The notes: generated by a model from the letters alone, not told the origin. 37,617 nucleotides of DNA from Anaerolineae bacterium (GCA_011176535.1 DUEP01000002.1:26815-64431); one strand, 5' to 3'. Positions 1 through 8,038 are shown, counted from the stretch's first letter. Translations and numbers: made by a program.

Positions 1-470
1 GCATACCAACTGTCGAACCGCACCAACTCAGGCTTGAAATCCTGCTCATAGGCGGTTTGCCACATCTGCCGGGAATGATCCTTTTTGCTCAGTCCGTCCT
101 GCGCCTTGTCGTAAATCCGGCAATCGACCGGCAGCCGCTCTGGACCCTGGCTCCAGAGCAAGGAAATCAGGTTGAGGCCTTGCACTACCCGCTGGTGTTT
201 CCCCGACCAATGCCGCCACCAAGCGCATCCGACGGGCATAAGGCTTGTCCAGGGTGGTATCATTCACCACAAGACCCCGACCTTCCGTTGGACGAACGGG
301 GCAACTTCCCGGCTATAAAGGCCGGGTGTCGGGCGGTATGCGCTGCAGCAGACAGGCGTAGGCATCATGCGCCGGTGCATGGGGCGCCCCGGCTTGGATC
401 GCGCCGCTTCGGTTGTGCTCAACACCTTCTGGGCGGCAATGAGAAACTGTAGAAGCCTGCCCACCGGCCA
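1..470 (-). pseudogene. Remnant of an IS4/IS701-type DDE transposase, frameshifted and truncated by the window edge
   Basis: Read on the minus strand, consecutive pieces in different frames give a transposase-like protein. They are FLIAAQKVLSTTEAARSKPG (about 440-385), a PAHDAYACLLQRIPPDT piece (about 370-320), SREVAPFVQRKVGVL (about 315-270), VNDTTLDKPYARRM (about 268-225), and an open stretch RIYDKAQDGLSKKDHSRQMW followed by AYEQDFKPELVRFDSWY running to base 1. The DDTTLDKPYA-like and RFDSWY signatures, each containing an acidic residue, are typical of IS701-like DDE transposases. At least three frame changes are needed, so no functional protein can be made. No terminal inverted repeat was identified, and the rest of the element lies left of the window. 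Assignment to the DDE superfamily is firm; the exact IS family is less certain. Confidence 0.75.
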
Positions 471-593
471 TCCATACCCACGGCCCGGACGCTCTATGGC
501 AGCTCTCCACCGATGCGCTGCGGGTAAAGCCCAAGCCGTTGAACCTTCCTCACCAGCCTTTGGTGTCCTCCAATCTCTGAAAGGAGTCGCCTT

Positions 594-1277
594 ATGAAGA
601 AGATCTTCGGTTGGCTGCTTCTGCTGCTTCTCCTCGCGGGCGTGGTACTCTTATTCGTCCAAATCCGCCTTGCCTTCCAACAGGTAGATCGGCGAGTCGA
701 AACCTTGAGCCAACCCATGCAGGCCATGAGCACGCAGATTGCCCGGATCCTACACCCCACCCCCACCGTGCTACCCGACCCGGTCACCATTATCCACAAA
801 GTGCGTAGCCTGGCTCGCTTGGAGACCGTGCAGTACACGGTGGAAAAGGTGGTCACCGCCGAAACCAATCAAGGGACGTTAGGCTTCCTCTTCGGCGACC
901 GCTTGCTCTTCGTCGCCCACGGCGTGGTCATCGCTGGAGTAGATCTGACCAAAATGCAATCCGAAGACCTCCAGTTGCGCGACGGGGTGCTCTATGTGCA
1001 CCTACCCCAGGCCGAAGTCTTCATCGCCACCTTAGACAACGAGAAGTCGTATGTGTACGACCGCGACACCGGCCTGCTGACCAAGGGTCAGGTGCACCTG
1101 GAGACGGAAGCCCGCCGCGAGGCCGAGCGCCTCATCCGCCAAGCCGCCCTGGAGGATAGGATTCTCGACACGGCGCAGCGCAACGCCGAGGCCTATCTCG
1201 ACCGTCTGTTCCGCAGTTTGGGCTTCCCAGAAGTGGTGTTCCTGCCCCCGACCCCTGAGGCGACGCCTACCCCCTGA
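594..1277 (+). CDS. DUF4230 domain-containing membrane-anchored protein
   Basis: The 227-residue product starts with a positively charged tip and one hydrophobic segment (about residues 4-24), then a short coiled region and a Pro/Thr-rich stretch (HPTPTVLPDP, about 58-67). The main domain (about 70-215) matches the DUF4230 pattern: a TVEKVVTAE strand, a hydrophobic strand around LLFVAHGVVIAGVDL, then VYVHLP-like and YDRDTGLL segments and a charged helix near the end (RREAERLIRQAALEDRIL). The protein is probably anchored in the membrane with its domain outside. The start is supported by AAGGAG at 581-586, 7 nt before the ATG. It is monocistronic and converges on the lipM-like gene. The biochemical role of DUF4230 is unknown. 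Confidence 0.8.
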   Translation: MKKIFGWLLLLLLLAGVVLLFVQIRLAFQQVDRRVETLSQPMQAMSTQIARILHPTPTVLPDPVTIIHKVRSLARLETVQYTVEKVVTAETNQGTLGFLFGDRLLFVAHGVVIAGVDLTKMQSEDLQLRDGVLYVHLPQAEVFIATLDNEKSYVYDRDTGLLTKGQVHLETEARREAERLIRQAALEDRILDTAQRNAEAYLDRLFRSLGFPEVVFLPPTPEATPTP

Positions 1278-1316
1278 AGCGCTTCTCTGCCAACCTTGAA
1301 TCTAACTACACACCTG

Positions 1317-2126
1317 CTACTTGCGTAACGTCCATGCGGGGGCGTCGTACTTCTCGTGGCGCAAGGCCACGGCGCGTGCATATTCCCCCTCGGTCAAGGT
1401 GCCGTACACCCAATGCAACCCAAAGCGCTGGGCGAAAGCTTGGCGAAAGGCCCTGGCCGCTTCAGCCCAGGAGACGATGCGCCCGGACGCCTCGGCCACG
1501 GTGGTGGCCCGGACGCGGACCTGCGCGGCAGCCCGCGCTCGCGCGGCCTCGTCGGGGTAGCGCAGCGCCTGCGCGATGCGGCCTATGTCCCCCCAGAGGG
1601 GCAGCGAACCGTGTTGCAGGATGGCCTTCTGCCGGCGCAATTGGGCGCTGCCCAGTAACTTGCGCCCGCCCACGGTGATCTCGTAGCGCGAGGGCTCCTC
1701 AAAGCAAATGGCTTTGCCATGCATGGGACGGCCCGGTTCGGGCGTGATGGTGGGCGTCAGCCCCAGCAGGCGCAGCGCGTCCACCAACGCCTCGGCCAGC
1801 TGGCGGTAACTGTCCAGCACGCCGCCCTGAGCCAGCGGATGCCCAGCGGGGAGCACGATGGCGTAAGTTAACTCGTCGGCGTGCAGCACGGCCCGCCCGC
1901 CCGTGGGGCGACGCACCAAATCCCAGCCCAGGGCCGTCAGGCGGGCCTGCTCGACTTCGGCGACCGACTGCCCCTGGCCCAGGGAGAGGCACGGCGGCGA
2001 CCAGGCGTACAGCCGCAGCGTGGGCGGCACGCGACCCGCCGCCACGGCCTCTAAGATGCCCTCGTCCACCGCCATGTTCCACGCCCCCCGCGCAGGGGGA
2101 TGCAAAAGCAAGCGAAACCGCTCCAT
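1317..2126 (-). CDS. lipM: Lipoate-protein ligase / octanoyltransferase family protein, LipM-like
   Basis: This 269-residue protein belongs to the BPL/LplA/LipB fold. It carries the family signature RRPTGGRAVLH (residues 72-82), the segment ICFEEPSRYEI with Cys141, and GGRKLLGSAQLRR with Lys156, followed by LQHGSL. In LipM octanoyltransferases a Cys in this position forms the acyl-enzyme and the Lys binds the acyl group, so transfer of octanoate from ACP to lipoyl domains is the likely reaction. A true LplA ligase would normally lack the Cys and carry an extra C-terminal domain, which is not present here. It lies 17 bp downstream of yigZ on the same strand and is probably cotranscribed. Its ribosome-binding site is weak. 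Acting on GcvH or dehydrogenase E2 subunits is inferred. Confidence 0.82.
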   Translation of the reverse strand: MERFRLLLHPPARGAWNMAVDEGILEAVAAGRVPPTLRLYAWSPPCLSLGQGQSVAEVEQARLTALGWDLVRRPTGGRAVLHADELTYAIVLPAGHPLAQGGVLDSYRQLAEALVDALRLLGLTPTITPEPGRPMHGKAICFEEPSRYEITVGGRKLLGSAQLRRQKAILQHGSLPLWGDIGRIAQALRYPDEAARARAAAQVRVRATTVAEASGRIVSWAEAARAFRQAFAQRFGLHWVYGTLTEGEYARAVALRHEKYDAPAWTLRK

Positions 2127-2143
2127 GACCGCTGTCTCAGGGG

Positions 2144-2809
2144 CTATTCAGCCCGATGCGCCTCCACAGGCAGCCGCACCAGGGCCGTCTCCAACACCAG
2201 GGCTTCCAACCGCCCGGCTGAGGCTTCGCGCAGGGTCGCCTGAAAAGCCGGGAAATCTTCCACCGCAAAACAGGCGGTGAGAGTCACCTCGGCGGCAAAA
2301 TCCTCGTCGAGCACCACCCCGCCATGCTGCGCCACCAGGCGACGCACCCGCTCCAGCCAGCCATAAGGCAGGCCCACCATCACGGTATGGCAACGCACTT
2401 TGCGGGCGCGGGGCACCGCGGCCACGGCCTCTTGCGCGGCCTGCGTGTACGCCCGCACCAGCCCGCCGATACCCAACTTGGTCCCGCCAAAATACCGCGT
2501 GACCACTAGCACCACATCGCCCAGGCCGCTGCCCCGCAGCACGCTGAGCACCGGGCGCCCTGCCGAGCCCGAAGGCTCGCCGTCATCCGACGTGTGGGCC
2601 ACCGCGCTGCTCCCACCGCCCACGATATAGGCCGGCACATGATGCGTGGCGTCTGGGTATGCCGCGCGAATGCGGGCGATGAAAGACCGGGCCTCCTCGA
2701 CCGTCTCGGCGGGGGCGATGGCGGCGATGAAACGCGAGTTGACCACCACGATTTCCCGCCGCACCTCGGCGGCCGGCACCAGATAGGAGGCTCCGCGTGC
2801 TTCGGGCAT
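2144..2809 (-). CDS. yigZ: YigZ/IMPACT family protein
   Basis: The 221-residue product has the N-terminal IMPACT (UPF0029) domain with HTSDDGEPSGSAGRPVL (72-88), followed by GLGDVVLVVTRYFGGTKLGIGGLVRAY, the diagnostic core of YigZ proteins. The C-terminal ferredoxin-like DUF1949-type region is also present (about 140-210). The family is linked to translation or ribosome-associated functions, but its activity is not settled. The start was placed at the ATG of MPEARG because a longer reading would run across the divergent promoter region, and because an extended -10 (TGGTATAAT) sits just 6 nt before this ATG. That arrangement would give a leaderless or near-leaderless mRNA. lipM follows 17 bp downstream. 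Confidence 0.88.
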   Translation of the reverse strand: MPEARGASYLVPAAEVRREIVVVNSRFIAAIAPAETVEEARSFIARIRAAYPDATHHVPAYIVGGGSSAVAHTSDDGEPSGSAGRPVLSVLRGSGLGDVVLVVTRYFGGTKLGIGGLVRAYTQAAQEAVAAVPRARKVRCHTVMVGLPYGWLERVRRLVAQHGGVVLDEDFAAEVTLTACFAVEDFPAFQATLREASAGRLEALVLETALVRLPVEAHRAE

Positions 2810-2815
2810 GGGGGG

Positions 2816-2824
2816 ATTATACCA
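2816..2824 (-). promoter_or_regulatory. Extended -10 promoter of yigZ, leaderless geometry
   Basis: Minus strand reads TGGTATAAT, a consensus extended -10 (TGnTATAAT). Only six bases, all C, separate it from the yigZ ATG, so transcription should start at or within a base or two of the start codon. No Shine-Dalgarno sequence fits in between. No good -35 is visible, as is common for extended -10 promoters. Confidence 0.6.
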
Positions 2825-2946
2825 GGGGGCGACATCCTCTCCGGGGAGCAGATAAACCCCAGGGTCCGGAAAGGCGGCGACATCCGGGGGTGGGGTACAA
2901 TATCCAGAGAACGGCAAATCCCCTATCCCCAACAAGAGGTTGTCCT

Positions 2947-4329
2947 ATGTCTACCCTGCTGGTGCGTCATGCCACGATATTGATCACCATGGACGATGAA
3001 CGCCGGGAAATCCCCGACGGCGGGATGTTCATCCGTGATGGTTTTATCGAACAGGTCGGCCCCACGGCCCAATTGCCGGACACCGCCGACGAGGTGCTGG
3101 ACCTCGAAGGCTATGTGGTGGCCCCCGGGCTCATCAACACCCATCACCACTTCTACCAGACCCTGACCCGGGGGGTTCCCCGTGCCCAGGATGCCAATCT
3201 GTTCCACTGGTTGAAGACGCTGTACCCCATCTGGGCGCGTATGACGCCGGAGCACATTCGCGTTTCCACGCAAACGGCCCTGGCCGAGTTGGCCCTCTCG
3301 GGCTGCACCACGGCCTTTGATCATCTTTACCTCTTCCCCAACGGGGCCCGTTTGGACGACGAAATCGAGGCCGCCCGCGAGGTGGGGCTGCGGCTGCACG
3401 CTTCGCGGGGCTCCATGAGCCTGGGGGAAAGCCAGGGCGGTCTGCCCCCTGACAGCGTAGTGGAGGACGAAGCGCACATCCTGCGCGATTCCCAACGCCT
3501 CATCGAGCGATATCACGATCCTAGCCCGGGCTCCACGCTGCAAATCGTGCTGGCCCCCTGCTCGCCCTTCAGCGTGACCGGCGACCTGATGCGCCAGAGC
3601 GCCCGGCTGGCGCGGGCGTACGGGGTGCGTCTGCACACGCACCTGGCCGAAACCGAGGACGAAGAGCAATTCTGCCTGGAGAAGTTCGGCTTGCGCCCGG
3701 TGGCCTACATGGAATCATTGGAATGGATCGGCCCGGATGTGTGGTTTGCCCACTCCATCTATGTCAACCAGGAGGAAATCGCCCACTACGCTAAGCACGG
3801 CGTGGGCGTGGCCCATTGTCCCACCTCGAACATGCGATTGGGGTCGGGCATCATGCCGCTGTACGAGATGCTCACCGCAGGGGTCAAGGTAGGCTTGGGC
3901 GTGGACGGCTCGGCCAGCAACGACGGCTCGCACATGTTGGAGGAGGTGCGCCAGGCCATGTTGCTGGCCCGGGTGCGGTCGGGCCTGTTGGGGTTCTCGC
4001 GCAGCGACGAGCAGGCCCCGCCGCTACTCACCGCCCGCCAGGCCCTGGAACTGGCCACGCGGGGCGGAGCGGCCGTGCTGGGCCGCGACGACATCGGGCA
4101 ACTGGCGCCGGGTAAGGCAGCTGACTTCTTCGCCGTGCGGCTGGCGCGCCTGGAGTACGCCGGCGCGCTGCACGATCCGGTGGCCGCGCTGGTCTTCGCC
4201 TCCCCCGTGCGCGCCGACTACACCGTGGTGGGCGGACGTTTGGTGGTTAAGGAAGGGCACCTGGTCACAGTGGATGTGCCGCGCCTGGTGGAGCGTCACA
4301 ATCGCCTGGCAGCCGCGCTGGTGACGTAG
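2947..4329 (+). CDS. Amidohydrolase of the 8-oxoguanine deaminase / TRZ-ATZ type
   Basis: The 460-residue product is a complete metal-dependent amidohydrolase. The first metal motif is NTHHHFYQTLTRG (64-76), followed later by LHTHLAETEDE, WFAHSIYV, GVAHCPTSNMRLGSG and GVDGSASNDG, which supply the remaining His and Asp ligands. HHHFYQTLTR and the VDGSASND stretch are close to those of 8-oxoguanine deaminases, which convert 8-oxoguanine to urate. Cytosine, guanine or s-triazine deaminases of the same superfamily are the alternatives. The start is the ATG of MSTLLVRHA, preceded by AAGAGG at 2934-2939; a longer reading would overlap the yigZ promoter. A TACAAT box at 2896-2901 may be its -10. The neighbouring aminotransferase is compatible with purine nitrogen recovery. 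Confidence 0.78.
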   Translation: MSTLLVRHATILITMDDERREIPDGGMFIRDGFIEQVGPTAQLPDTADEVLDLEGYVVAPGLINTHHHFYQTLTRGVPRAQDANLFHWLKTLYPIWARMTPEHIRVSTQTALAELALSGCTTAFDHLYLFPNGARLDDEIEAAREVGLRLHASRGSMSLGESQGGLPPDSVVEDEAHILRDSQRLIERYHDPSPGSTLQIVLAPCSPFSVTGDLMRQSARLARAYGVRLHTHLAETEDEEQFCLEKFGLRPVAYMESLEWIGPDVWFAHSIYVNQEEIAHYAKHGVGVAHCPTSNMRLGSGIMPLYEMLTAGVKVGLGVDGSASNDGSHMLEEVRQAMLLARVRSGLLGFSRSDEQAPPLLTARQALELATRGGAAVLGRDDIGQLAPGKAADFFAVRLARLEYAGALHDPVAALVFASPVRADYTVVGGRLVVKEGHLVTVDVPRLVERHNRLAAALVT

Positions 4330-4411
4330 TAGCCTCACGGGGACGGGCAAGGTGTCCCTCACAGGTCACCCATGCCGGTATCCCTGGGAGTCCCTCCAGC
4401 GGCCTCTCGGT

Positions 4412-4417
4412 TATAAT
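4412..4417 (+). promoter_or_regulatory. -10 box upstream of the class V aminotransferase
   Basis: A perfect TATAAT lies 32 nt before the ATG at 4450. The predicted leader of about 26 nt contains a strong Shine-Dalgarno region (GGAGGCAGGAG, 4437-4447). No convincing -35 is seen. The box suggests the aminotransferase has its own promoter within the 120-bp gap after the amidohydrolase. Confidence 0.5.
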
Positions 4418-4449
4418 GACCCCCCCACTTTTCCCCGGAGGCAGGAGAT

Positions 4450-5571
4450 ATGTCTCAGGAAACCTACACCGACCTGAACCCCCATCCGCGCATTCTGCTT
4501 GGCCCCGGCCCCAGCATGGTGCACCCGCGCGTGCTGCGGGCTATGGCCACGCCCCTGGTGGGGCACCTGGACCCCGATTTCCTGCAAATCATGCGTGAGG
4601 TCCAGGACCTGCTGCGCTATGTCTTTCGCACGCAGAACGAACTCACCATCCCGGTCTCAGGCACGGGCAGCGCGGGCATGGAAGCCGCGTTGTGCAACTT
4701 CATCGAGCCGGGGGACGCTGTGCTGATCGCGGTCAACGGCTACTTTGGCTTGCGGCTGGCCGATATGGCCGCGCGCTATGGGGTCGAGGTCCACACGGTG
4801 GAGCGGCCCTGGGGCGAAGTTTTTGACCCGGATGAAATCGAGTCGGCTTTGCAAAAGCGCCACTACAAACTGCTGGCCCTGGTGCACGCCGAGACATCCA
4901 CTGGCGCGCTGCAACACCACATCCGGGCCATCGCCGAGGCGGCGCACAAGCACGGCGCCTTGTTGGTACTGGATACGGTGACCTCCTTAGGTGGCGTGCC
5001 GGTGGAGATCGACGCCTGGGATGTAGATGTGGCGTACAGCGGCACGCAGAAGTGCCTCTCAGTGCCCCCCGGGTTGGCACCGCTCACCGTGTCCGAACGG
5101 GCGCGCGAAGTCTTGAGGAAGCGTAGAACCCCGGTGACCAACTGGTACCTTGACCTCACCCTGGTGGAGAAGTATTGGGGTGATGAGCGCACCTACCACC
5201 ATACCGCTCCCATCAGCATGATTTACGCTTTGCGGGAAGGGCTGCGCCTGGTGGCCGAGGAAGGCCTGGAGACCCGCTGGGCCCGCCACCGCGAGCACGC
5301 GCAGATGCTTTGGCAAGGGTTGCAGGGCCTGGGGCTTAAACTTCTGGTGCCTGAAGCCCATCGGCTGCCCACACTGACCACGCCTTTGGTGCCCGCCGGG
5401 GTGGACGAAGCCACGGTGCGCCGTCGGCTGCTGCACGAGTACAACATGGAAATCGCTGCCGGCTTTGGCCCGCTCAAGGGCAAAATCTGGCGCATTGGGC
5501 TGATGGGCTTCAGCAGCCGCCGTGAGCATGTTGCCTTGCTGTTGACCGCGCTGCGGGCCATCCTGGGCTGA
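4450..5571 (+). CDS. Alanine-glyoxylate aminotransferase family protein (class V, PLP-dependent)
   Basis: The 373-residue product fits the AGXT / serine-glyoxylate / ureidoglycine-glyoxylate (PucG) aminotransferase group. Landmarks are LLGPGPSMVHPRVLRAM near the N-terminus, the phosphate-binding turn VSGTGSAGMEAAL (69-81), LLVLDTVTSLGG with the PLP-contacting Asp, and YSGTQKCLSVPPG in which Lys201 should form the Schiff base. The YHHTAPISMIYALREGL segment near 257-273 is also typical. Glyoxylate is the expected amino acceptor; the donor (alanine, serine or ureidoglycine) cannot be decided from sequence. The oxidised-purine deaminase just upstream makes a purine-catabolic role attractive, but this is inference. 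The stop codon lies inside a copy of the intergenic repeat that starts here. Confidence 0.85.
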   Translation: MSQETYTDLNPHPRILLGPGPSMVHPRVLRAMATPLVGHLDPDFLQIMREVQDLLRYVFRTQNELTIPVSGTGSAGMEAALCNFIEPGDAVLIAVNGYFGLRLADMAARYGVEVHTVERPWGEVFDPDEIESALQKRHYKLLALVHAETSTGALQHHIRAIAEAAHKHGALLVLDTVTSLGGVPVEIDAWDVDVAYSGTQKCLSVPPGLAPLTVSERAREVLRKRRTPVTNWYLDLTLVEKYWGDERTYHHTAPISMIYALREGLRLVAEEGLETRWARHREHAQMLWQGLQGLGLKLLVPEAHRLPTLTTPLVPAGVDEATVRRRLLHEYNMEIAAGFGPLKGKIWRIGLMGFSSRREHVALLLTALRAILG

Positions 5572-5730
5572 CGCCAGGGGCTGAGTGGGGCCGCAGTCGA
5601 AGCCCGTCTTGACCGGCCAGCGTCACGATGTGCGCCCTTCGACTACGGGCTTCGCCCGCCGCTCAGGGTGCTGCACCAATGAAAGGTTAACGCCAGAGGC
5701 TGAGCAGAGGCACCGTAATCGGAGCCCCCA
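5569..5730 (+). repeat. Left copy of a dispersed inverted-repeat unit flanking the GIY-YIG gene
   Basis: A 47-bp segment (5569-5615) beginning at the aminotransferase stop is almost identical to 6142-6192. A second block (5637-5727) resembles 6084-6180. The unit contains two arms related as inverted repeats: a CTTCGACTACGG...CCGCTCAGG arm and a GGCTGAGCGGAGGC...CAGTCGAAG arm. This makes it a REP-like palindromic element. The block at 5690-5727 is the most diverged. Confidence 0.7.
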
Positions 5731-5753
5731 TTCCCAGCGCAAGGAGAAAGCAC

Positions 5754-6065
5754 ATGCCTTATGTGTACATCCTGCGCTGTGCTGACGGCAGTTACTACAC
5801 CGGCGTGACCACGGATTTAGCCCGACGATTGGAAGAACATCAACAAGGCCTAAATCCCCGAGCCTATACCTTTCGCCGCCGCCCTGTGAGGTTGGTTTGG
5901 GCCCATGAGGTGGCCACCTACGAAGAAGCGTTACGCTTAGAGCGTCAAATCAAAGGCTGGCGGCGGGCCAAGAAGGAAGCCTTGATCCGAGGAGATTTTG
6001 AAGCGCTCCATCAGTTGGTGACCGAGGAGCGCCGCCAGCGTGAGAGGCAGAAGCGCCGCGTGTGA
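5754..6065 (+). CDS. GIY-YIG nuclease superfamily protein (UPF0213-like)
   Basis: This 103-residue protein opens with PYVYILRCADGSYYTGVTTD, containing the YVYIL strand and the Y-x-G-V-T core of the GIY-YIG domain. It continues with LARRLEEH, in which Arg is the usual catalytic residue, a LVWAHEVATYEEALRLERQIKGWRR segment with the metal-binding Glu, and a basic C-terminal tail. Length and motifs match the stand-alone YhbQ/UPF0213 group, which has structure-specific or unspecific DNA cleavage in some members. AAGGAG at 5741-5746 supports the start. The gene stands alone between two direct copies of a palindromic repeat, which hints at a mobile or repeat-maintained cassette, although many such genes are simply solitary. 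Confidence 0.85.
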   Translation: MPYVYILRCADGSYYTGVTTDLARRLEEHQQGLNPRAYTFRRRPVRLVWAHEVATYEEALRLERQIKGWRRAKKEALIRGDFEALHQLVTEERRQRERQKRRV

Positions 6066-6080
6066 GAGGCCTGGAGCAGG

Positions 6081-6192
6081 GCACCCTCCGACTACAGGTG
6101 CTCACATGCCCTCCGCTCAGGGCGCTGGGTCTTGGAAGGGTTGACGCCAGGGGCTGAGCGGAGGCGCCGCAGTCGAAGCCCCGTCTTGACCG
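6081..6192 (+). repeat. Right copy of the dispersed inverted-repeat unit
   Basis: This block carries both arms in one piece: a CCTCCGACTACAGG...CCTCCGCTCAGGG arm (about 6084-6123) and the arm GGCTGAGCGGAGGCGCCGC followed by AGTCGAAG (about 6151-6178). It is in the same orientation as the copy at 5569-5730, so the GIY-YIG gene lies between direct copies. Confidence 0.7.
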
Positions 6193-6212
6193 CAAACGCC
6201 ACCTGGGCGCCT

Positions 6213-6281
6213 GGCGACTGAAGTCGCAGGTCACGGTTACGAAGTCCGCCTGCGCGGACTCTGAGCCGCCGTAGGGCGGCT
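6213..6281. repeat. Array of three short perfect palindromes
   Basis: Three hairpin-forming units follow each other: GCGACT-GA-AGTCGC (6214-6227), AGTCCGC-CTGC-GCGGACT (6243-6260) and GCCGCC-GTAG-GGCGGC (6265-6280). They are not coding and have no T-tracts. Such compact palindrome trains resemble intergenic repeat families seen in GC-rich and filamentous bacterial genomes. No function can be assigned. Confidence 0.55.
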
Positions 6282-6387
6282 TCGCAGATGTGGGTGCAGT
6301 TTCAACTGCTGTTTCCATTAAACTGTGGACCCCGCTCCTTAGTTTTACCCATGTCTCGCGGGGCATAACGGACGATTGAGCGCAATG

Positions 6388-6492
6388 GAGAGATCCCCTC
6401 CACTCCCCCCTCTTCCCCCCCTTGTGAAAGGGAGGAGAGGGGGAAGCGAAGCCCGGCCCAGCCGGGCGAAGCAGGGGGAGAGGTGGGGATCC
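6388..6492. repeat. Long imperfect palindrome rich in C and G runs
   Basis: The outer arms GAGATCCCCTCCACTCCCCC and GGGGGAGAGGTGGGGATCC are inverted relative to each other. Inner arms (CTCTTCCCCC / GGGAGGAGAGGGGGAAG, and GCCCGGC / GCCGGGC) are nested within. The block occupies the gap just before the FAD oxidoreductase and has no T-tract. It has the make-up of a REP-like element and shares C/G-run composition with the element near 28060. Confidence 0.55.
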
Positions 6493-6517
6493 GTCCCATC
6501 CACATGAGGTTCGTTTT

Positions 6518-7870
6518 ATGCCCGAGGTCACCATCATCGGCGCCGGGATCGCAGGAGTAAGCCTGGCCTATCATCTGAGCGTACAGGCCGGGATGCGCGA
6601 TGTCGTCCTGGTGGACCAAGGTGCTCCCCTCAGCCTGACCTCTGACAAATCCACCGAGGCCTATCGTAATTGGTGGCCCGGCCCCGACGATGCCATGATT
6701 CGGCTGATGAACCGCAGCCTGGATTTGCTGGAGGAACTGAACGCCGCCAGTGGTGGGCGTTTTGGCCTCAATCGTCGGGGGTATCTTTTCGCCACGGCGG
6801 ATCCTGCCAGAGTGGACGCCTGGGCCCAAACAGGGCAAGCCGCGGCCCACGGCGGCGCCGGGCCCCTACGATTGCACCCTGGCCCGGACCCCTACATCCC
6901 TGCCGTGCCCCAAGGTGCCCATCCTCCCCTCACGAGAGCGGATCTGATCACCGCCCCTGCCCTCATTGCCCGGCATTTTCCTTACCTGGCCCCGGAGACG
7001 GTGGCCGTGCTCCATGTCCGGCGGGCTGGGTGGCTTAGCGCACAACAGTACGGTCAATGGATGCTGGAGCGGGCCCGTCAGGCTGGCGTGCAGTTTTTGC
7101 AAGGGGAACTGGTCGAGGTGGAAGTGCGGCGCGGGCGCGTGCAGGCCGCGCGTCTGACCGATGGCACGCGCCTCCCCACCGCGCACTTCGTATTGGCCAC
7201 CGGCCCCTACCTCAAAGCCACCGCCGCCTTGCTGGGCGTCGATTTGCCTGTGGTCTGCGAACGGCACCTCAAAGTGGCGTTCTCCGAACCCCTGGGCGCC
7301 CTTCCGCGCGAGGCTCCGCTACTTATCTGGGCCGACCCTCAGCGTTTACCCTGGGACGAAGAGGAGCGCGCGGCTCTGGCCGAAGACCCTGAAGCGGCCT
7401 GGCTGCTGGGCGAGTTCCCCGCCGGGGTGCACATTCGTCCCGAGGGAGAAGGCGGCAGCCCAATGGTGCTGGCGTTGTGGGAATACCACACGCCGCGCTA
7501 CACCCAGCCGCGCTTCCCCGTGCCCGGCGACCCACTTTACCCGGAGATCGTGTTGCGCGGCTTGAGCACCATGTTGCCCGGGATGCGGCCTTACCTGACG
7601 CGCCTGCCGCGCCCCACGGTGGACGGCGGCTACTATGTCAAGGCACCGGACAACCGTCCCCTCGTCGGCCCGCTGCCGGTGCAGGGCGCCTGGGTGCTGG
7701 GGGCCCTTTCGGGGTTTGGTATTATGGCCTCCCAGGGTGTGGCCGATTTGCTGACGGCCTACCTAATCGGTCATCCGCTGCCCGGCTATGCCGCGGCTTT
7801 CGCCCCCGACCGCTTCACCCCGGAGTACCTGGCCCGCTGGGAGGCCAGCGCCGACGCATGGCAATTGTAA
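6518..7870 (+). CDS. FAD-dependent oxidoreductase of the DAO family
   Basis: The 450-residue product has an N-terminal dinucleotide-binding fold, EVTIIGAGIAGVSLAYHL (3-20, GxGxxG), and a conserved region LSLTSDKSTEAYRNWWPG that resembles sarcosine, dimethylglycine and glycine oxidase relatives. A FAD-contacting strand follows (HFVLATGPYLKA, about 228-239). The C-terminal FAD motif is VDGGYYVKAPDNRPLVGPLPV followed by VLGALSGFGIMASQGVADLL (about 368-410). It probably oxidises an amino acid or secondary amine in the cytoplasm. The specific substrate is not readable. TGAGG about 10 nt ahead supports the start. It is separated by 168 bp from panE on the same strand; that gap holds nothing recognisable. 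Confidence 0.8.
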   Translation: MPEVTIIGAGIAGVSLAYHLSVQAGMRDVVLVDQGAPLSLTSDKSTEAYRNWWPGPDDAMIRLMNRSLDLLEELNAASGGRFGLNRRGYLFATADPARVDAWAQTGQAAAHGGAGPLRLHPGPDPYIPAVPQGAHPPLTRADLITAPALIARHFPYLAPETVAVLHVRRAGWLSAQQYGQWMLERARQAGVQFLQGELVEVEVRRGRVQAARLTDGTRLPTAHFVLATGPYLKATAALLGVDLPVVCERHLKVAFSEPLGALPREAPLLIWADPQRLPWDEEERAALAEDPEAAWLLGEFPAGVHIRPEGEGGSPMVLALWEYHTPRYTQPRFPVPGDPLYPEIVLRGLSTMLPGMRPYLTRLPRPTVDGGYYVKAPDNRPLVGPLPVQGAWVLGALSGFGIMASQGVADLLTAYLIGHPLPGYAAAFAPDRFTPEYLARWEASADAWQL

Positions 7871-8038
7871 GCCAAGCGCGATGCATTTCGACTTGGGAGG
7901 TTGCCTGGCATCATCTTGAAATCGAGCGACCGACCAGACGCTTCCTGGGCGCTCCCAAACTCAAGGCGCCTACAGAGCCCGTATCCCCCGCAGAAGTTTT
8001 TGGGGTGGCTTAGCCCCCCTCACCCTCAGGAGGCAGGC

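Noticed and set aside
2923-3669. 248-codon minus-strand open frame within the amidohydrolase
   Set aside because: It lies antisense to the metal-binding core of a well-matched amidohydrolase and has no independent support.
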